Counted from the first letter of the stretch, positions 17,447 through 26,820 are shown. The stretch: 64,000 bases of DNA from Sphingomonadales bacterium (GCA_016872155.1 VHBB01000004.1:62001-126000), one strand, 5' to 3'. Numbers and translations are program-made. Notes: a model not told the origin generated them from the letters alone.

Positions 17447-19006
17447 ATGCGTGGCCCGCTTTTGATCATTTTGTCTATTCTGTTGCTGGGGCAGTCCCCG
17501 GTAAGCCTGAACGCGCAGCGAATCGTCTACTCCGATCCCGAAAAAGAAGATACCCGAAGGCTCAATTACGAGATTATTGGCAGGGTGGGCGGTAATTTTT
17601 TGATCTTTAAGAACAATCGGTTTCGCAGTTGGATCTCGGTGCTCGACGAAGAGATGCAGCCGCTGGGCAAAGAAGAAATGGGCTACCTGCCTGCCAATGA
17701 TAAGACCATCAACGTAGACTTTTTTCCCTACGGAACACATGCCTGGATGATCTACCAGTACCAGCGTCGTAATGTGGTCTATTGTATGGCGGCTCAACTA
17801 GATGGCAATGGCAAACGTATGGGCGAGTTGCTAGAACTCGATACGACCCATCTTAATTTTTCGTCCGACAATAAGCTCTATGCGGTGGTCAGCAGCGAAG
17901 ATAAAAAGCGGATCGCCCTCTTCAAGATCAATACCCGCGATCGTGACCTGTACCGAATGACCAAGATGCTATTCAACGAAAAGCTGGTGCCGATGGGGCG
18001 AACCGACGTGCAGATCCCTATGTCGGACCGGGGCGATCAATTGGGAGATTTTGCCCTCGATAACCAGGGAGACCTGTTATTCAGTCGGTTCTTGCGAGGC
18101 AACAACGAAGGGATCACCAAGGCCTCCTTGCTCCTGCTGCCGGCTACCCAGGCATTGCTAAAAGAAATGCCGCTGCCTGTAGCGGAGAATGGTCCTTTTT
18201 TGGACGAGATCAAGATCAAGATCGATAATTTCAATCAACGTTATCTCTTGACCTCGCTATACAGCAACGAAAAGAGAGCCGGTATAGACGGCTGTTTCTT
18301 TTATGTATGGGATAAAAAGACCGGGCAACCCCTGGTCAGTTTGCTACATGAATTTTCTGATGAACTCCGGCAAGAGGCCAAGGGAAATGCCACGACCCGC
18401 ACTGCGTTCAATGATTTTTTTATTCGCCAGCTTATTATTAAGAAGGATGGTGGTTTTATAGTGGGCAGTGAGGCGTATTATACCACTTCCAGAGCCAATA
18501 ACTGGAACCGGTACGACTACATTTATGGATCCCCTCTCTATGGGTTCAATAATCCCATGTTCGGATTCAATAACTTCTATTACAGCTCTCCATATTTCAA
18601 TCGCTACTGGTGGGGAATGCCCGGAGGGCGCACCAATACGGCGGTCCGCTATCATGCCGATAACATTATGGTCCAGTCCTTCGATGCAAAAGGACAGCTA
18701 GAGTGGAGTCGGGTAATTGCAAAATCGCAGTTCGATGACGAGGTCGATGACCTGCTCTCGTTTTCGTTGATGGTGCTGGGAGGGGAGTTGCATTTGCTCT
18801 ATAACCAGCAAGACCGCCGCGACAAGCTGCTCAATGATTTTATGGTCAATCCAGCCGGCGAGCTCACCCGAAACACCGATCTCAAGAATCTCGAAAAAGG
18901 ACATCAGTTCATGCCTATGCGCGGAAAACAGGTCAGTGCCCGTCAGCTGATCATCCCAACCGTTTATCGTAGTTATATTTGCTTTGCCAAGCTAGAGTAT
19001 AACTAA
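17447..19006 (+). CDS. Exported protein of unknown function
   Basis: I do not recognise a family. The 519-residue product has an N-terminal signal peptide with a hydrophobic core and a cleavage-like ...SLNAQ end. The rest is a soluble beta-rich chain that could be repeat-based, with many DxxG turns and strand-like stretches. Around residues 345-390 there is an unusual run rich in Tyr, Phe, Gly, Asn and Pro (for example YGFNNPMFGFNNFYY). No lipobox, membrane segment or T9SS sorting domain is seen, so it is probably periplasmic. The ATG at 17447 is preferred over the TTG 18 bases upstream because of the promoter box between them. Confidence 0.8.
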   Translation: MRGPLLIILSILLLGQSPVSLNAQRIVYSDPEKEDTRRLNYEIIGRVGGNFLIFKNNRFRSWISVLDEEMQPLGKEEMGYLPANDKTINVDFFPYGTHAWMIYQYQRRNVVYCMAAQLDGNGKRMGELLELDTTHLNFSSDNKLYAVVSSEDKKRIALFKINTRDRDLYRMTKMLFNEKLVPMGRTDVQIPMSDRGDQLGDFALDNQGDLLFSRFLRGNNEGITKASLLLLPATQALLKEMPLPVAENGPFLDEIKIKIDNFNQRYLLTSLYSNEKRAGIDGCFFYVWDKKTGQPLVSLLHEFSDELRQEAKGNATTRTAFNDFFIRQLIIKKDGGFIVGSEAYYTTSRANNWNRYDYIYGSPLYGFNNPMFGFNNFYYSSPYFNRYWWGMPGGRTNTAVRYHADNIMVQSFDAKGQLEWSRVIAKSQFDDEVDDLLSFSLMVLGGELHLLYNQQDRRDKLLNDFMVNPAGELTRNTDLKNLEKGHQFMPMRGKQVSARQLIIPTVYRSYICFAKLEYN

Positions 19007-19020
19007 ATTGTCTACCTGTT

Positions 19021-20016
19021 TTGATCGCCGTTTTTCTTAAGAGAAGTCCCCTCAACGTGTTGCTGTTGTTGATTTTTACGGCAGTGGTCAAAATTCCTTT
19101 GCTGTTAACGCCACGTATGCCCGAGCAAAGCGTAGCGGATGGCACGGTTTACCTGGCTTTACTCGATGGGTTGCAGCGGTCGGGAGTAGGAACCCCTCTG
19201 TTTTATTCCGTGCTGTCTCTTAGTATGCTATTTGCCCATGCGTTGTTACTAAATTTTTTCTTTAGCCAGCAAAAAATGCTTCAACACGGAACCGATCTAC
19301 CGGGTATGAGCTATTTGCTGCTTACGTCCTTGTTTCCGCAGTGGAGTTATTGGAGCGCTCCGTTGCTGATGAATGGGATCGTACTCTATATGTTGTTTCT
19401 GCTCTTTAGACTGTACAACCGCTCCGATGTAGGTGCGGCGCTCTTTAATATGGGTGTCTTGCTTGGCGCTTCTTATTTTTTATATAAACCCTTCTTTTTG
19501 CTAGTGCTTTGGGTGTTGCCGGCCATTGCTTTTATGCGCCCATTTAGACTCCAAGACTGGATGTTGACCTTGCTGGGCCTGATTACCCCTTTTTATTTTT
19601 ATGGGGTGTGGCTTTTTTTAACCGATCAATGGCAGGGGCAGTCTTTGCTTAGCATTGCCGCTTGGAAGCTACCCGATATCGAGGCCATTGCTTTTTGGAA
19701 AGCGGGGGCCTTGTTGTTATTGTTATTGCCGCTGCTGGCCGGACTCTATTACGTGCAAAACAACACCCGAAAAATGCTCATTCAGGTTAGAAGGGGATGG
19801 TCGGTTTTGTTCTTGTTACTGCTGTCGACAGCCGCCCTGGCCCTGTTTCAGGCAGAGACCCAAACGGGGTGGATGCTGTTGCTAATTCCGCTGCTGTTTT
19901 ATCATAGCTGTTTTTACGCGCTTTCTACATTCAGGGTGGTTCCACTGTTGGTTTTTTGGCTCACTTTCTTTTATATCCTGGCCGGTCAGTTCTCTGGCTC
20001 CGGCTGGAAAATCTAA
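19021..20016 (+). CDS. Multi-pass membrane protein, DUF6427-like
   Basis: This 331-residue integral membrane protein has about nine or ten hydrophobic segments and very few charged residues. The N-terminus (FLKRSPLNVLLLL) and overall layout resemble the Bacteroidota DUF6427 proteins, which often sit beside nucleotide-synthesis genes; this match is from memory of the family's appearance. The likely start is TTG at 19021, 14 bases after the previous stop. It directly precedes purQ, but purQ has its own promoter just after this gene. Function unknown. Confidence 0.75.
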   Translation: MIAVFLKRSPLNVLLLLIFTAVVKIPLLLTPRMPEQSVADGTVYLALLDGLQRSGVGTPLFYSVLSLSMLFAHALLLNFFFSQQKMLQHGTDLPGMSYLLLTSLFPQWSYWSAPLLMNGIVLYMLFLLFRLYNRSDVGAALFNMGVLLGASYFLYKPFFLLVLWVLPAIAFMRPFRLQDWMLTLLGLITPFYFYGVWLFLTDQWQGQSLLSIAAWKLPDIEAIAFWKAGALLLLLLPLLAGLYYVQNNTRKMLIQVRRGWSVLFLLLLSTAALALFQAETQTGWMLLLIPLLFYHSCFYALSTFRVVPLLVFWLTFFYILAGQFSGSGWKI

Positions 20017-20039
20017 GTGAGCGCCTCCCCCACATTAGT

Positions 20040-20047
20040 TATCTTTG
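20040..20047 (+). promoter_or_regulatory. purQ -7 box
   Basis: TATCTTTG is an exact TAnnTTTG match, 20 bases before the purQ ATG. It rules out the in-frame GTG at 20017 as the start. Confidence 0.6.
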
Positions 20048-20067
20048 CCTCCTTAATTGCTGCGACC

Positions 20068-20748
20068 ATGAAATTTGGTATTGTCGTTTTTCCCGGATCC
20101 AATTGCGACCAGGATATGGCGGACGCCCTGCACAACGATCTGAAACAAGAGGTGCGCATGCTCTGGCACAAAGACCGAGACCTGCATGATTTTAATACGC
20201 AGGATTGTATCGTACTGCCCGGCGGATTTTCGTACGGTGATTATCTACGCTGTGGCGCCATTGCCCGATTTAGCCCCATGATGCAATCGGTGATCGAATT
20301 TGCGAACCGGGGAGGGAAAGTATTCGGTGTATGCAACGGGTTTCAGATCTTGTGCGAATCGCAATTGTTGCCCGGAGCGTTACTGCGCAATGCGCAACAG
20401 CAATTCGTCTGTAGCAATACGCATATCTGCGATCCGGCTGGTCGGGTCTATACAATTCCCGTTGCACACGGCGAAGGTCGCTACCACGGCTCCGAAGCCC
20501 TGCTCGATCAACTCGAGGCCAATAACCAGATCTTGTTTCGCTACTGCGAGCTCGATGGGCGTATAACCGAAAGCGCTTGCCCTAATGGATCGAGCCGCAA
20601 CATTGCCGGCATCTGCAATGCCAGCCGTACTGTTTTTGGAATGATGCCTCACCCCGAAAGGGCCTGCTCGGTTGCACTGGGCAATACCGATGGAAGAGCT
20701 ATTATTAAAGAGCTGTTGATCGATGCGGTTCTACAACCCGCTGGTTAA
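20068..20748 (+). CDS. purQ: PurQ, FGAM synthase glutaminase subunit
   Basis: PurQ supplies ammonia from glutamine for the fourth step of purine synthesis and works with PurL and PurS. The 226-residue chain begins KFGIVVFPGSNCDQDM, a PurQ hallmark. The class I amidotransferase elbow GVCNGFQIL carries the nucleophile Cys, and the His-x-Glu pair is in MMPHPERA near the C-terminus. The ATG at 20068 gives the canonical N-terminus. Having PurQ as a separate subunit implies a small-PurL/PurS system elsewhere, because the large PurL carries its own glutaminase. Confidence 0.96.
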   Translation: MKFGIVVFPGSNCDQDMADALHNDLKQEVRMLWHKDRDLHDFNTQDCIVLPGGFSYGDYLRCGAIARFSPMMQSVIEFANRGGKVFGVCNGFQILCESQLLPGALLRNAQQQFVCSNTHICDPAGRVYTIPVAHGEGRYHGSEALLDQLEANNQILFRYCELDGRITESACPNGSSRNIAGICNASRTVFGMMPHPERACSVALGNTDGRAIIKELLIDAVLQPAG

Positions 20749-20763
20749 TGTAAATCGGATGTT

Positions 20764-21216
20764 ATGAGAAGATCTTTGTTTGTTTTTATTCTGATCATCA
20801 CGGCCGCTGTCTCGCGGGCGCAGCTGCAACCGGTGGTATGGACCTACGGGGCCAAAAAAACCGCCGACCGTACCTACGAAGTAGAGATCAAGGCCACCAT
20901 AAAGGAAGGATGGCATCTTTTTTCGCAAACACAACCTGCCGATGCCATTGCCATTCCCACTGCATTTGCGATCAACCCCAACCCACTGTTGATTCGCAAG
21001 GGAGCGCTTCGAGAAATCGGAAAGCTCGAAAAGTACAAGGATAAGACCCTGGGTGTAACGGCCTACCAATATGCAGGCCAGGTTCGATTTGTGCAAACAG
21101 TTATGCTCAAGGCCAAGGCCCGTACTGTTTTTGCAGGCACGGTAGAGTTTCAGACCTGTGATGACGAAAAGTGTTTGCCTCCGCAAAAAGTAAATTTTTC
21201 AATTCCCCTTCAGTAG
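20764..21216 (+). CDS. Stand-alone DsbD alpha-like periplasmic domain
   Basis: This 150-residue exported protein has a signal peptide ending in SRAQ, then an Ig-like fold matching the N-terminal domain of DsbD (DsbD-alpha, thiol:disulfide interchange). The redox pair is Cys132 and Cys137 in CDDEKCLPP, the typical DsbD-alpha context. It would receive electrons from a membrane DsbD-type protein and pass them to periplasmic partners. The DsbD-like gene starts 12 bases downstream and has a second copy of the domain without these cysteines. Confidence 0.88.
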   Translation: MRRSLFVFILIITAAVSRAQLQPVVWTYGAKKTADRTYEVEIKATIKEGWHLFSQTQPADAIAIPTAFAINPNPLLIRKGALREIGKLEKYKDKTLGVTAYQYAGQVRFVQTVMLKAKARTVFAGTVEFQTCDDEKCLPPQKVNFSIPLQ

Positions 21217-21228
21217 GGTAGTGCTCGT

Positions 21229-23172
21229 ATGTATCGCTACATTATTTTGTCTCTTTTTTTGCTGTTGCAATTGCGCATGGGCAGTTGGTCGCAGCCAGCG
21301 TCTTTCGAGCCGAGCTGGAGCGTAGTGGCTTCGCCCCAAGCGCAGGGACAGTACACCTTACGCTTCTCTACCCAACTTGCCGAGGGCTGGTTACTTTATG
21401 CTCCCGATCAAGTATTGCTAGATCTGCCCGTGGCCTTGCTTCAGTTTGCGGATAGCAATATCGTGGTGGATCCTAAAATAAAATGGAGTCCTGCCGCCAC
21501 TGCTGTGGCGAGCGAGCTATTTGGCCAGCCCGTTAACGTACAGCAGGGAGCCGTACAGTGGGAGATGACCATTCGTATTAACGGGCCGGTTCCGTCTGTG
21601 TTAGCGGGCCAACTATTTTATACCTACGGTAAAGAAGATGAATTTTATCCCTCGATTGGCTATTCGTTTCAAGTGCCGTTGGCAGGAGGACGATCGGCTG
21701 TCGCTACTCGAAAAGAAAATCTCTCGTTGTCTTCGCCATTGGCCGGATGCGGTGATGAGTCGCCCGGCAACAAAAGTTTGCTGCAGATCTTTTTATTGGG
21801 CTTGTTGGGAGGATTGATCGCCCTTCTAACCCCTTGTGTCTTTCCAATGGTGCCTGTAACCGTTACCTATTTTACCAAGCGCGCCGTTAACAGACAGGCC
21901 GGCATCTTACAGGCCGCCCTCTATGGTATTTTTATTTTTTTGATCTATGTGCTGATCACTGTTCCTTTTCATGTTGCGGGAAATGCCATTAGTCCGGAGA
22001 TCTTTAATAATATCTCGACCAATGTTTGGCTCAACCTTTTATTTTTTATTGTGTTCGTGGCCTTTGCTCTTTCTTTTTTCGGACTCTACGAGATCGGATT
22101 GCCCGCTTCGTTAGCCAACCGGGCCGATGCGCGCTCGGGACTGGGCCATGTGGCAGGATTGTTCTTTATGGCTTCTACCCTGGCCATTGTTTCTTTTTCT
22201 TGTACCGGTCCCATATTGGGCACCTTGCTGGTGGGTGTGGTCGAGCAAGGAGCCTGGCCACTCACGGTTGGTGCGGCCGGTTTTGGGTTGGCCTTAGGAT
22301 TGCCCTTTGCCTTGTTCGCTATGTTCCCACACTGGTTGCAGTCATTACCCCGCAGTGGTAGCTGGATGACCGAATTCAAAGTTTTGTTAGGCTGCATCGA
22401 GTTGGCTCTCGCCATTAAATTTTTGTCGAATGCCGATCTGGTAGAGCAATGGGGATTACTAAAACGTGAGATCTTCTTTGCTCTTTGGATCTTGATCGGC
22501 ATAGCCATGGTCGTGTATTTGAGCGGATGGAGAAGAGCCGTGCCCATTGGCAAGAAGAAAAATATACCCTACTTGCGTTGGGCGCTAATGGTTTCGATCG
22601 GAATCTTTACCCTCTACCTCGTGCCGGGTCTTACTAACTCTGCCCGGGCCGACAGAAAACTGATTAGTGGTTTTCCACCTCCGCTTACCTATAGTATCTA
22701 CTCGAACGCAACGATCAAAACCGAAACCGTACGACCCTTGCATAACGATTATGAGCAGGCGCTTCGCTTGGCGCTTGCCCAGCGTAAACCTATCTTGATC
22801 GATTTTACAGGATGGGCTTGTGTCAATTGCAGACGAATGGAAGAGAAGGTATGGCCCGATGCGCGGGTGCAGCAATTAATGCGCGATGAGTTTGTGGTGT
22901 TGTCGCTGTATGTCGACGAAAGAAAGAAACTACCCCTTACCGAGCAACAGATCGTTACCATGCCCGATGGCAGCTCGCGTAACCTGGTTACGGTTGGCGA
23001 TAAATGGGCTCATTTTCAAATTAATTATTTCGGAGCTACTTCGCAGCCGCAATATGCAATGATCACCGCTGATGAACGAATGCTAACACGCCCTAAATTC
23101 TATACGCCCGATCCTGCTGAGTTTGCTGCCTGGTTGGAGTGTGGGCTCGCAGCTTATCGCAAACTTCCCTGA
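21229..23172 (+). CDS. DsbD-like transmembrane thiol reductase
   Basis: This 647-residue protein moves reducing power from cytoplasmic thioredoxin across the inner membrane. It has a signal peptide, then an N-terminal DsbD-alpha-like domain (about 30-160) that lacks both redox cysteines. The eight-helix CcdA/DsbD-beta core has Cys203 (in LTPCVFPMVP) and Cys325 (in SFSCTGPILG). The C-terminal thioredoxin-like domain has Cys531 and Cys534 in GWACVNCRRM. The missing first pair is probably supplied by the preceding gene. The 3' end overlaps the convergent sigma factor gene by 19 bases. Confidence 0.92.
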   Translation: MYRYIILSLFLLLQLRMGSWSQPASFEPSWSVVASPQAQGQYTLRFSTQLAEGWLLYAPDQVLLDLPVALLQFADSNIVVDPKIKWSPAATAVASELFGQPVNVQQGAVQWEMTIRINGPVPSVLAGQLFYTYGKEDEFYPSIGYSFQVPLAGGRSAVATRKENLSLSSPLAGCGDESPGNKSLLQIFLLGLLGGLIALLTPCVFPMVPVTVTYFTKRAVNRQAGILQAALYGIFIFLIYVLITVPFHVAGNAISPEIFNNISTNVWLNLLFFIVFVAFALSFFGLYEIGLPASLANRADARSGLGHVAGLFFMASTLAIVSFSCTGPILGTLLVGVVEQGAWPLTVGAAGFGLALGLPFALFAMFPHWLQSLPRSGSWMTEFKVLLGCIELALAIKFLSNADLVEQWGLLKREIFFALWILIGIAMVVYLSGWRRAVPIGKKKNIPYLRWALMVSIGIFTLYLVPGLTNSARADRKLISGFPPPLTYSIYSNATIKTETVRPLHNDYEQALRLALAQRKPILIDFTGWACVNCRRMEEKVWPDARVQQLMRDEFVVLSLYVDERKKLPLTEQQIVTMPDGSSRNLVTVGDKWAHFQINYFGATSQPQYAMITADERMLTRPKFYTPDPAEFAAWLECGLAAYRKLP

Positions 23173-23744
23173 GCATTTTTTTGTGTCATCATCTTGCGCA
23201 GGTTAATGAGCCCGTAACGCATACGGCCCAAGGCTGTATTAATACTGCAATCCGTAAGCCTTGCGATCTCTTTAAAACTCATATCGGCATAGTGGCGCAG
23301 TACGATCACCTCTCGCTGGTCTTCGGGCAGCTGTAAGAGCATTTCTTTAACCCGATCATGACTTTGTCGTTTGATGAGCACAGTCTCGGGGCTGTCTTCG
23401 GTAAAATGCAGCACTTCGAATAGGTCTTGATCTTCGCTGTTACGAATAACAGGACTCCGTTTTACTTTTCTAAAATGGTCTACACAGCAATTGTGGGCGA
23501 TGCGCATGGCCCAGGGTAAGAATTTTCCCTCTTCGGTGTAACGACCGGCACGTACCGTGTCGATAATGCGAATAAACACATCCTGAAAAATATCTTCGGC
23601 CAGAAATTTGTCTTTTACCAAAAAGTAGATCGAGGTATAGAGCTTGTCCTTATGGCGCAGCACCAGGGTCTCCATGGCCATCAGGTTGCCTTCTTGAAAA
23701 AGACGCACCAACTCGAGATCCGTTTGTTTCGATAGGGGATGCAT
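23154..23744 (-). CDS. ECF-type RNA polymerase sigma factor
   Basis: This 196-residue sigma-70-family factor has region 2 with AEDIFQDVFIRI and the core-binding and -10 recognition helices (about 20-95). Region 4 carries QLPEDQREVIVLRHYADMS and a helix-turn-helix KEIARLTDCSINTALGRM (about 135-180). No anti-sigma gene is adjacent, unlike the sigma factor at 42.2 kb, so its control is not visible here. A candidate minus-strand TATCTTTA box (23877-23870) would give a leader of about 120 bases containing two small hairpins. Confidence 0.93.
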   Translation of the reverse strand: MHPLSKQTDLELVRLFQEGNLMAMETLVLRHKDKLYTSIYFLVKDKFLAEDIFQDVFIRIIDTVRAGRYTEEGKFLPWAMRIAHNCCVDHFRKVKRSPVIRNSEDQDLFEVLHFTEDSPETVLIKRQSHDRVKEMLLQLPEDQREVIVLRHYADMSFKEIARLTDCSINTALGRMRYGLINLRKMMTQKNAQGSLR

Positions 23745-23760
23745 AACTTTTACGCTTTAT

Positions 23761-23805
23761 ACTGCCGGGGCAGTGGGTTTTCAGTAAAGGGCTGCCAACG
23801 GCAGC
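23761..23805 (-). other. Two small hairpins in the sigma factor leader
   Basis: ACTGCC/GGCAGT (23761-23774) and GCTGCC/GGCAGC (23791-23805) are two perfect 6-base inverted repeats in the 228-base gap upstream of the sigma gene. They share the GCC...GGC core. In the sigma mRNA they would lie just before the start codon. Function unknown. Confidence 0.4.
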
Positions 23806-23952
23806 GGTTTTGCGTAAAAGTGGGCGATAGGCCGTTTGTTTTAGTTAACACCCGAAATAGCCGGGTCTGTAAAGATAGATTTTCTGACCGAAACTACCAA
23901 GCTCCGACCCGATAAAGAGCCCGGCAGCCGCCAAAAAAATGTTAATTGCCGT

Positions 23953-23960
23953 TACCTTTG
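23953..23960 (+). promoter_or_regulatory. -7 box of uvrA copy 1
   Basis: TACCTTTG is an exact match to TAnnTTTG and ends 12 bases before the ATG at 23973. It overlaps a possible upstream start at 23946, which is therefore unlikely. Confidence 0.6.
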
Positions 23961-23972
23961 ACGATCAACGCT

Positions 23973-26759
23973 ATGTCTATCGATTCTCCCATACAGATTC
24001 GGGGTGCCCGCATGCATAATTTAAAAAATGTGTCGGTCGACATTCCCAGAAAAAAACTGATCGTGATTACGGGCGTATCCGGATCGGGTAAATCTTCGTT
24101 GGCGATCGACACGCTCTATGCCGAAGGCCAACGTCGGTATGCCGAGAGCTTGAGTGCCTATGCCCGCCAATTTTTAAATCGCATGGACAAGCCCGATGTG
24201 GATATGATCAAAGGGCTTAGTCCGGCCATTGCCATTGAACAAAAAGTAATTACCCGCACTGCGCGCAGTACGGTCGGAAGTCTCACCGAGATCTATGAGT
24301 ACCTCCGTTTGTTGTTTGCCCGTATTGGTACTACGATCTCTCCGCTTTCGGGAAAGCCGGTAAAGAAAGACCAGCTGAACGATGTAGTAGAGGCCATCGG
24401 AGCCGCTGCCTTGGGCGATAAGTTGTTTATTCTGGCCCCGTTTTTAAAAACCGGCAAGCGACAGCTTCGCGAAGAGTTATCGATCTTACAGCAAAAGGGA
24501 TTTACCCGAGTGATGGTCTCGGAAGGAAAAAAGGGAGCTTCTCAAACCGAGTCAATCGATGACCTGCTGGAACTTTCGGATAGTGCCTTGGCTTCGTACA
24601 AATTGTTGCATGTCGTCGTTGATCGTATCGTCGTTAAAGCATTTACCGAAGAGGATCGTCACCGGCTGGCCGATTCGGTGGCACTCGCCTTTGCAGAAGG
24701 CGAGGGGCATTGCTCGCTCTTGATCAACGATACCGAACTCTTGACTTTCAATAACCGCTTTGAGCAAGACGGGATCTTATTCGAAGAGCCCTCTCCGCAA
24801 CTCTTTTCTTTTAATAATCCCTATGGGGCTTGCCCGGTCTGCGAAGGATTTTCGCAAGTGCTCGGCATTGACCCCGACCTTGTTATTCCCAATAAGCAAC
24901 TGAGCGTATACGAAGGAGCTGTGGCACCGTGGAAAGGTGAAAAGATGGATTGGTGGAGACAGCAGTTTGTGAAAGGAGCTAAAAAGATCGATTTTCCTAT
25001 TCATAAGCCCATAGCCTCGCTGACCACAAAACAGTACAAGCAATTATGGGAGGGTGCGCCCGGTATCTATGGCATTGACGATTTTTTTAAAGATGTGGAG
25101 GCCCATTTATACAAGGTGCAGTTTCGGGTCATGCTCAGTCGCTATCGCGGGCGCACGAATTGCGCTGCTTGTATGGGGTATCGCTTGCGCAAAGAGGCCC
25201 TGTACGTAAAAATCGATGGGCATCACATTGGAGAATGTTGCACGATGCCCGCATCGGAACTGGCCCTGTGGGTGCGCAATCTCGACAAAAAATTAAATGC
25301 GCATCAACTACAGATCGCCTCGCGTATTCTTATTGAGCTCAACAACCGAATAGACACCTTGCTAAAAGTGGGGCTCGGTTATTTAACACTGCACCGATTG
25401 GCCAATTCGCTCAGTGGCGGAGAGAGCCAGCGTATACAACTTACGCGTAGTTTAGGTTCTACGCTTACCGATTCGTTATACATCTTAGACGAACCCTCGA
25501 TTGGCCTTCATCCTCGCGATACTGCCAACCTGATCGCCGTATTGCAGGAGTTGCGCGATCTGGGCAACACAGTGCTGGTGGTAGAGCACGATGCACAAAT
25601 GATGCAGCAGGCCGATTACATTATAGACATGGGTCCACTGGCCTCTCATTTGGGAGGAGAAGTGGTGGCGGCGGGGCCATTGCCCGAGCTGCTGCGTACT
25701 AAAGAAAGTTTGACCGGACGGTATTTGCGTGGGGACTTGCACATAGAGGTGCCGCAGAAGCCCCGCCTTAGTAAACGCTCGCTTACGTTAAAAGGGGCCG
25801 CTCAGCATAACCTCAAGCATATTGATGTGACCATACCCTTGCAAGTACTTTGTGCGGTGTGCGGGGTAAGCGGCAGTGGCAAGACCACCCTTGTTAAGCA
25901 GATCCTCTATCCGGCGTTAAAAAGAAAGTTGGGCGACTACAGTGTTGCCCCCGGTCTCTTTAGTGAACTTTCCGGCGAGCTGGAGCTTATTAACCAGGTA
26001 GAGTTGGTCGATCAAAATCCCATTGGTAAATCGTCGCGTAGCAATCCGGTTACCTATATCAAAGCCTACGACGAGATCAGAGATCTTTTCGCTACACAGC
26101 CGCTTAGTAAGATGAGAGGGTTTCTGCCCCGCCATTTTTCGTTCAATGTAGATGCGGGTCGCTGCGATACCTGTAAGGGCGAAGGGGAGCAGATCGTCGA
26201 AATGCAATTTCTGGCCGATGTGCATCTGCGCTGTGAGTCTTGCGGCGGTAAACGGTTCAAAGACGAAGTGTTGGAAGTAACCTACAAAGAGAAATCCATT
26301 CACGAAGTATTGGAGATGAGCGTCGACGAGGCGATGGAATTCTTTGCCTCCGAAAAAAATATTACAAAGGCCTTGCAACCACTCCAAGACGTGGGATTGG
26401 GTTATATTAAATTGGGGCAATCAGCCTCTACCTTGTCGGGTGGCGAGGCCCAGCGGGTCAAGCTGGCTTCTTTTTTAGGCAAAGGCAAAGCCGGGCATTC
26501 GATCTTATTTATTTTTGATGAGCCCACTACCGGTCTTCATTTTCATGATATCGGAAAACTATTGCAATCCTTTCAGGCCCTGATTGCACAAGGGCACTCC
26601 GTGGTGGTCATTGAACATAATACCGATGTGCTTAACGCCTCTGATTGGATCATTGAGTTGGGGCCCGATGCCGGCGATAAGGGAGGGTTGGTTACTTTTT
26701 GTGGAACACCGGCGCAACTAAAAAAATCCGCAAAAAGCAAAACAGCTCCTTATTTATAG
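23973..26759 (+). CDS. uvrA: UvrA, excinuclease ABC subunit A (copy 1)
   Basis: UvrA is the damage-recognition ATPase of nucleotide excision repair. The 928-residue chain has two ABC modules: Walker A GVSGSGKSS near residue 34 and GVSGSGKTT near 630, each with an LSGGE-type signature. It also has the UvrB-binding and insertion domains and both zinc modules (CPVCEGF...CAACMGY and CDTCKGEGE...CESCGGKRF). A second full-length uvrA lies at 51.9 kb. In this copy the RSTVG region reads ITRTARSTVGS, whereas the second copy has the more usual NPRSTVGT form, so this may be the more diverged paralogue. Confidence 0.95.
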   Translation: MSIDSPIQIRGARMHNLKNVSVDIPRKKLIVITGVSGSGKSSLAIDTLYAEGQRRYAESLSAYARQFLNRMDKPDVDMIKGLSPAIAIEQKVITRTARSTVGSLTEIYEYLRLLFARIGTTISPLSGKPVKKDQLNDVVEAIGAAALGDKLFILAPFLKTGKRQLREELSILQQKGFTRVMVSEGKKGASQTESIDDLLELSDSALASYKLLHVVVDRIVVKAFTEEDRHRLADSVALAFAEGEGHCSLLINDTELLTFNNRFEQDGILFEEPSPQLFSFNNPYGACPVCEGFSQVLGIDPDLVIPNKQLSVYEGAVAPWKGEKMDWWRQQFVKGAKKIDFPIHKPIASLTTKQYKQLWEGAPGIYGIDDFFKDVEAHLYKVQFRVMLSRYRGRTNCAACMGYRLRKEALYVKIDGHHIGECCTMPASELALWVRNLDKKLNAHQLQIASRILIELNNRIDTLLKVGLGYLTLHRLANSLSGGESQRIQLTRSLGSTLTDSLYILDEPSIGLHPRDTANLIAVLQELRDLGNTVLVVEHDAQMMQQADYIIDMGPLASHLGGEVVAAGPLPELLRTKESLTGRYLRGDLHIEVPQKPRLSKRSLTLKGAAQHNLKHIDVTIPLQVLCAVCGVSGSGKTTLVKQILYPALKRKLGDYSVAPGLFSELSGELELINQVELVDQNPIGKSSRSNPVTYIKAYDEIRDLFATQPLSKMRGFLPRHFSFNVDAGRCDTCKGEGEQIVEMQFLADVHLRCESCGGKRFKDEVLEVTYKEKSIHEVLEMSVDEAMEFFASEKNITKALQPLQDVGLGYIKLGQSASTLSGGEAQRVKLASFLGKGKAGHSILFIFDEPTTGLHFHDIGKLLQSFQALIAQGHSVVVIEHNTDVLNASDWIIELGPDAGDKGGLVTFCGTPAQLKKSAKSKTAPYL

Positions 26760-26820
26760 CAGCAGTTTTAGTACACCCGAATTAAAGGATGCACATGAGC
26801 ACCGATTGATTCTTTATTCT

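Noticed and set aside
20017-20067. GTG start that would lengthen purQ by 17 residues
   Set aside because: The extension contains the TATCTTTG promoter box (20040-20047), and the ATG at 20068 gives the family-standard N-terminus.
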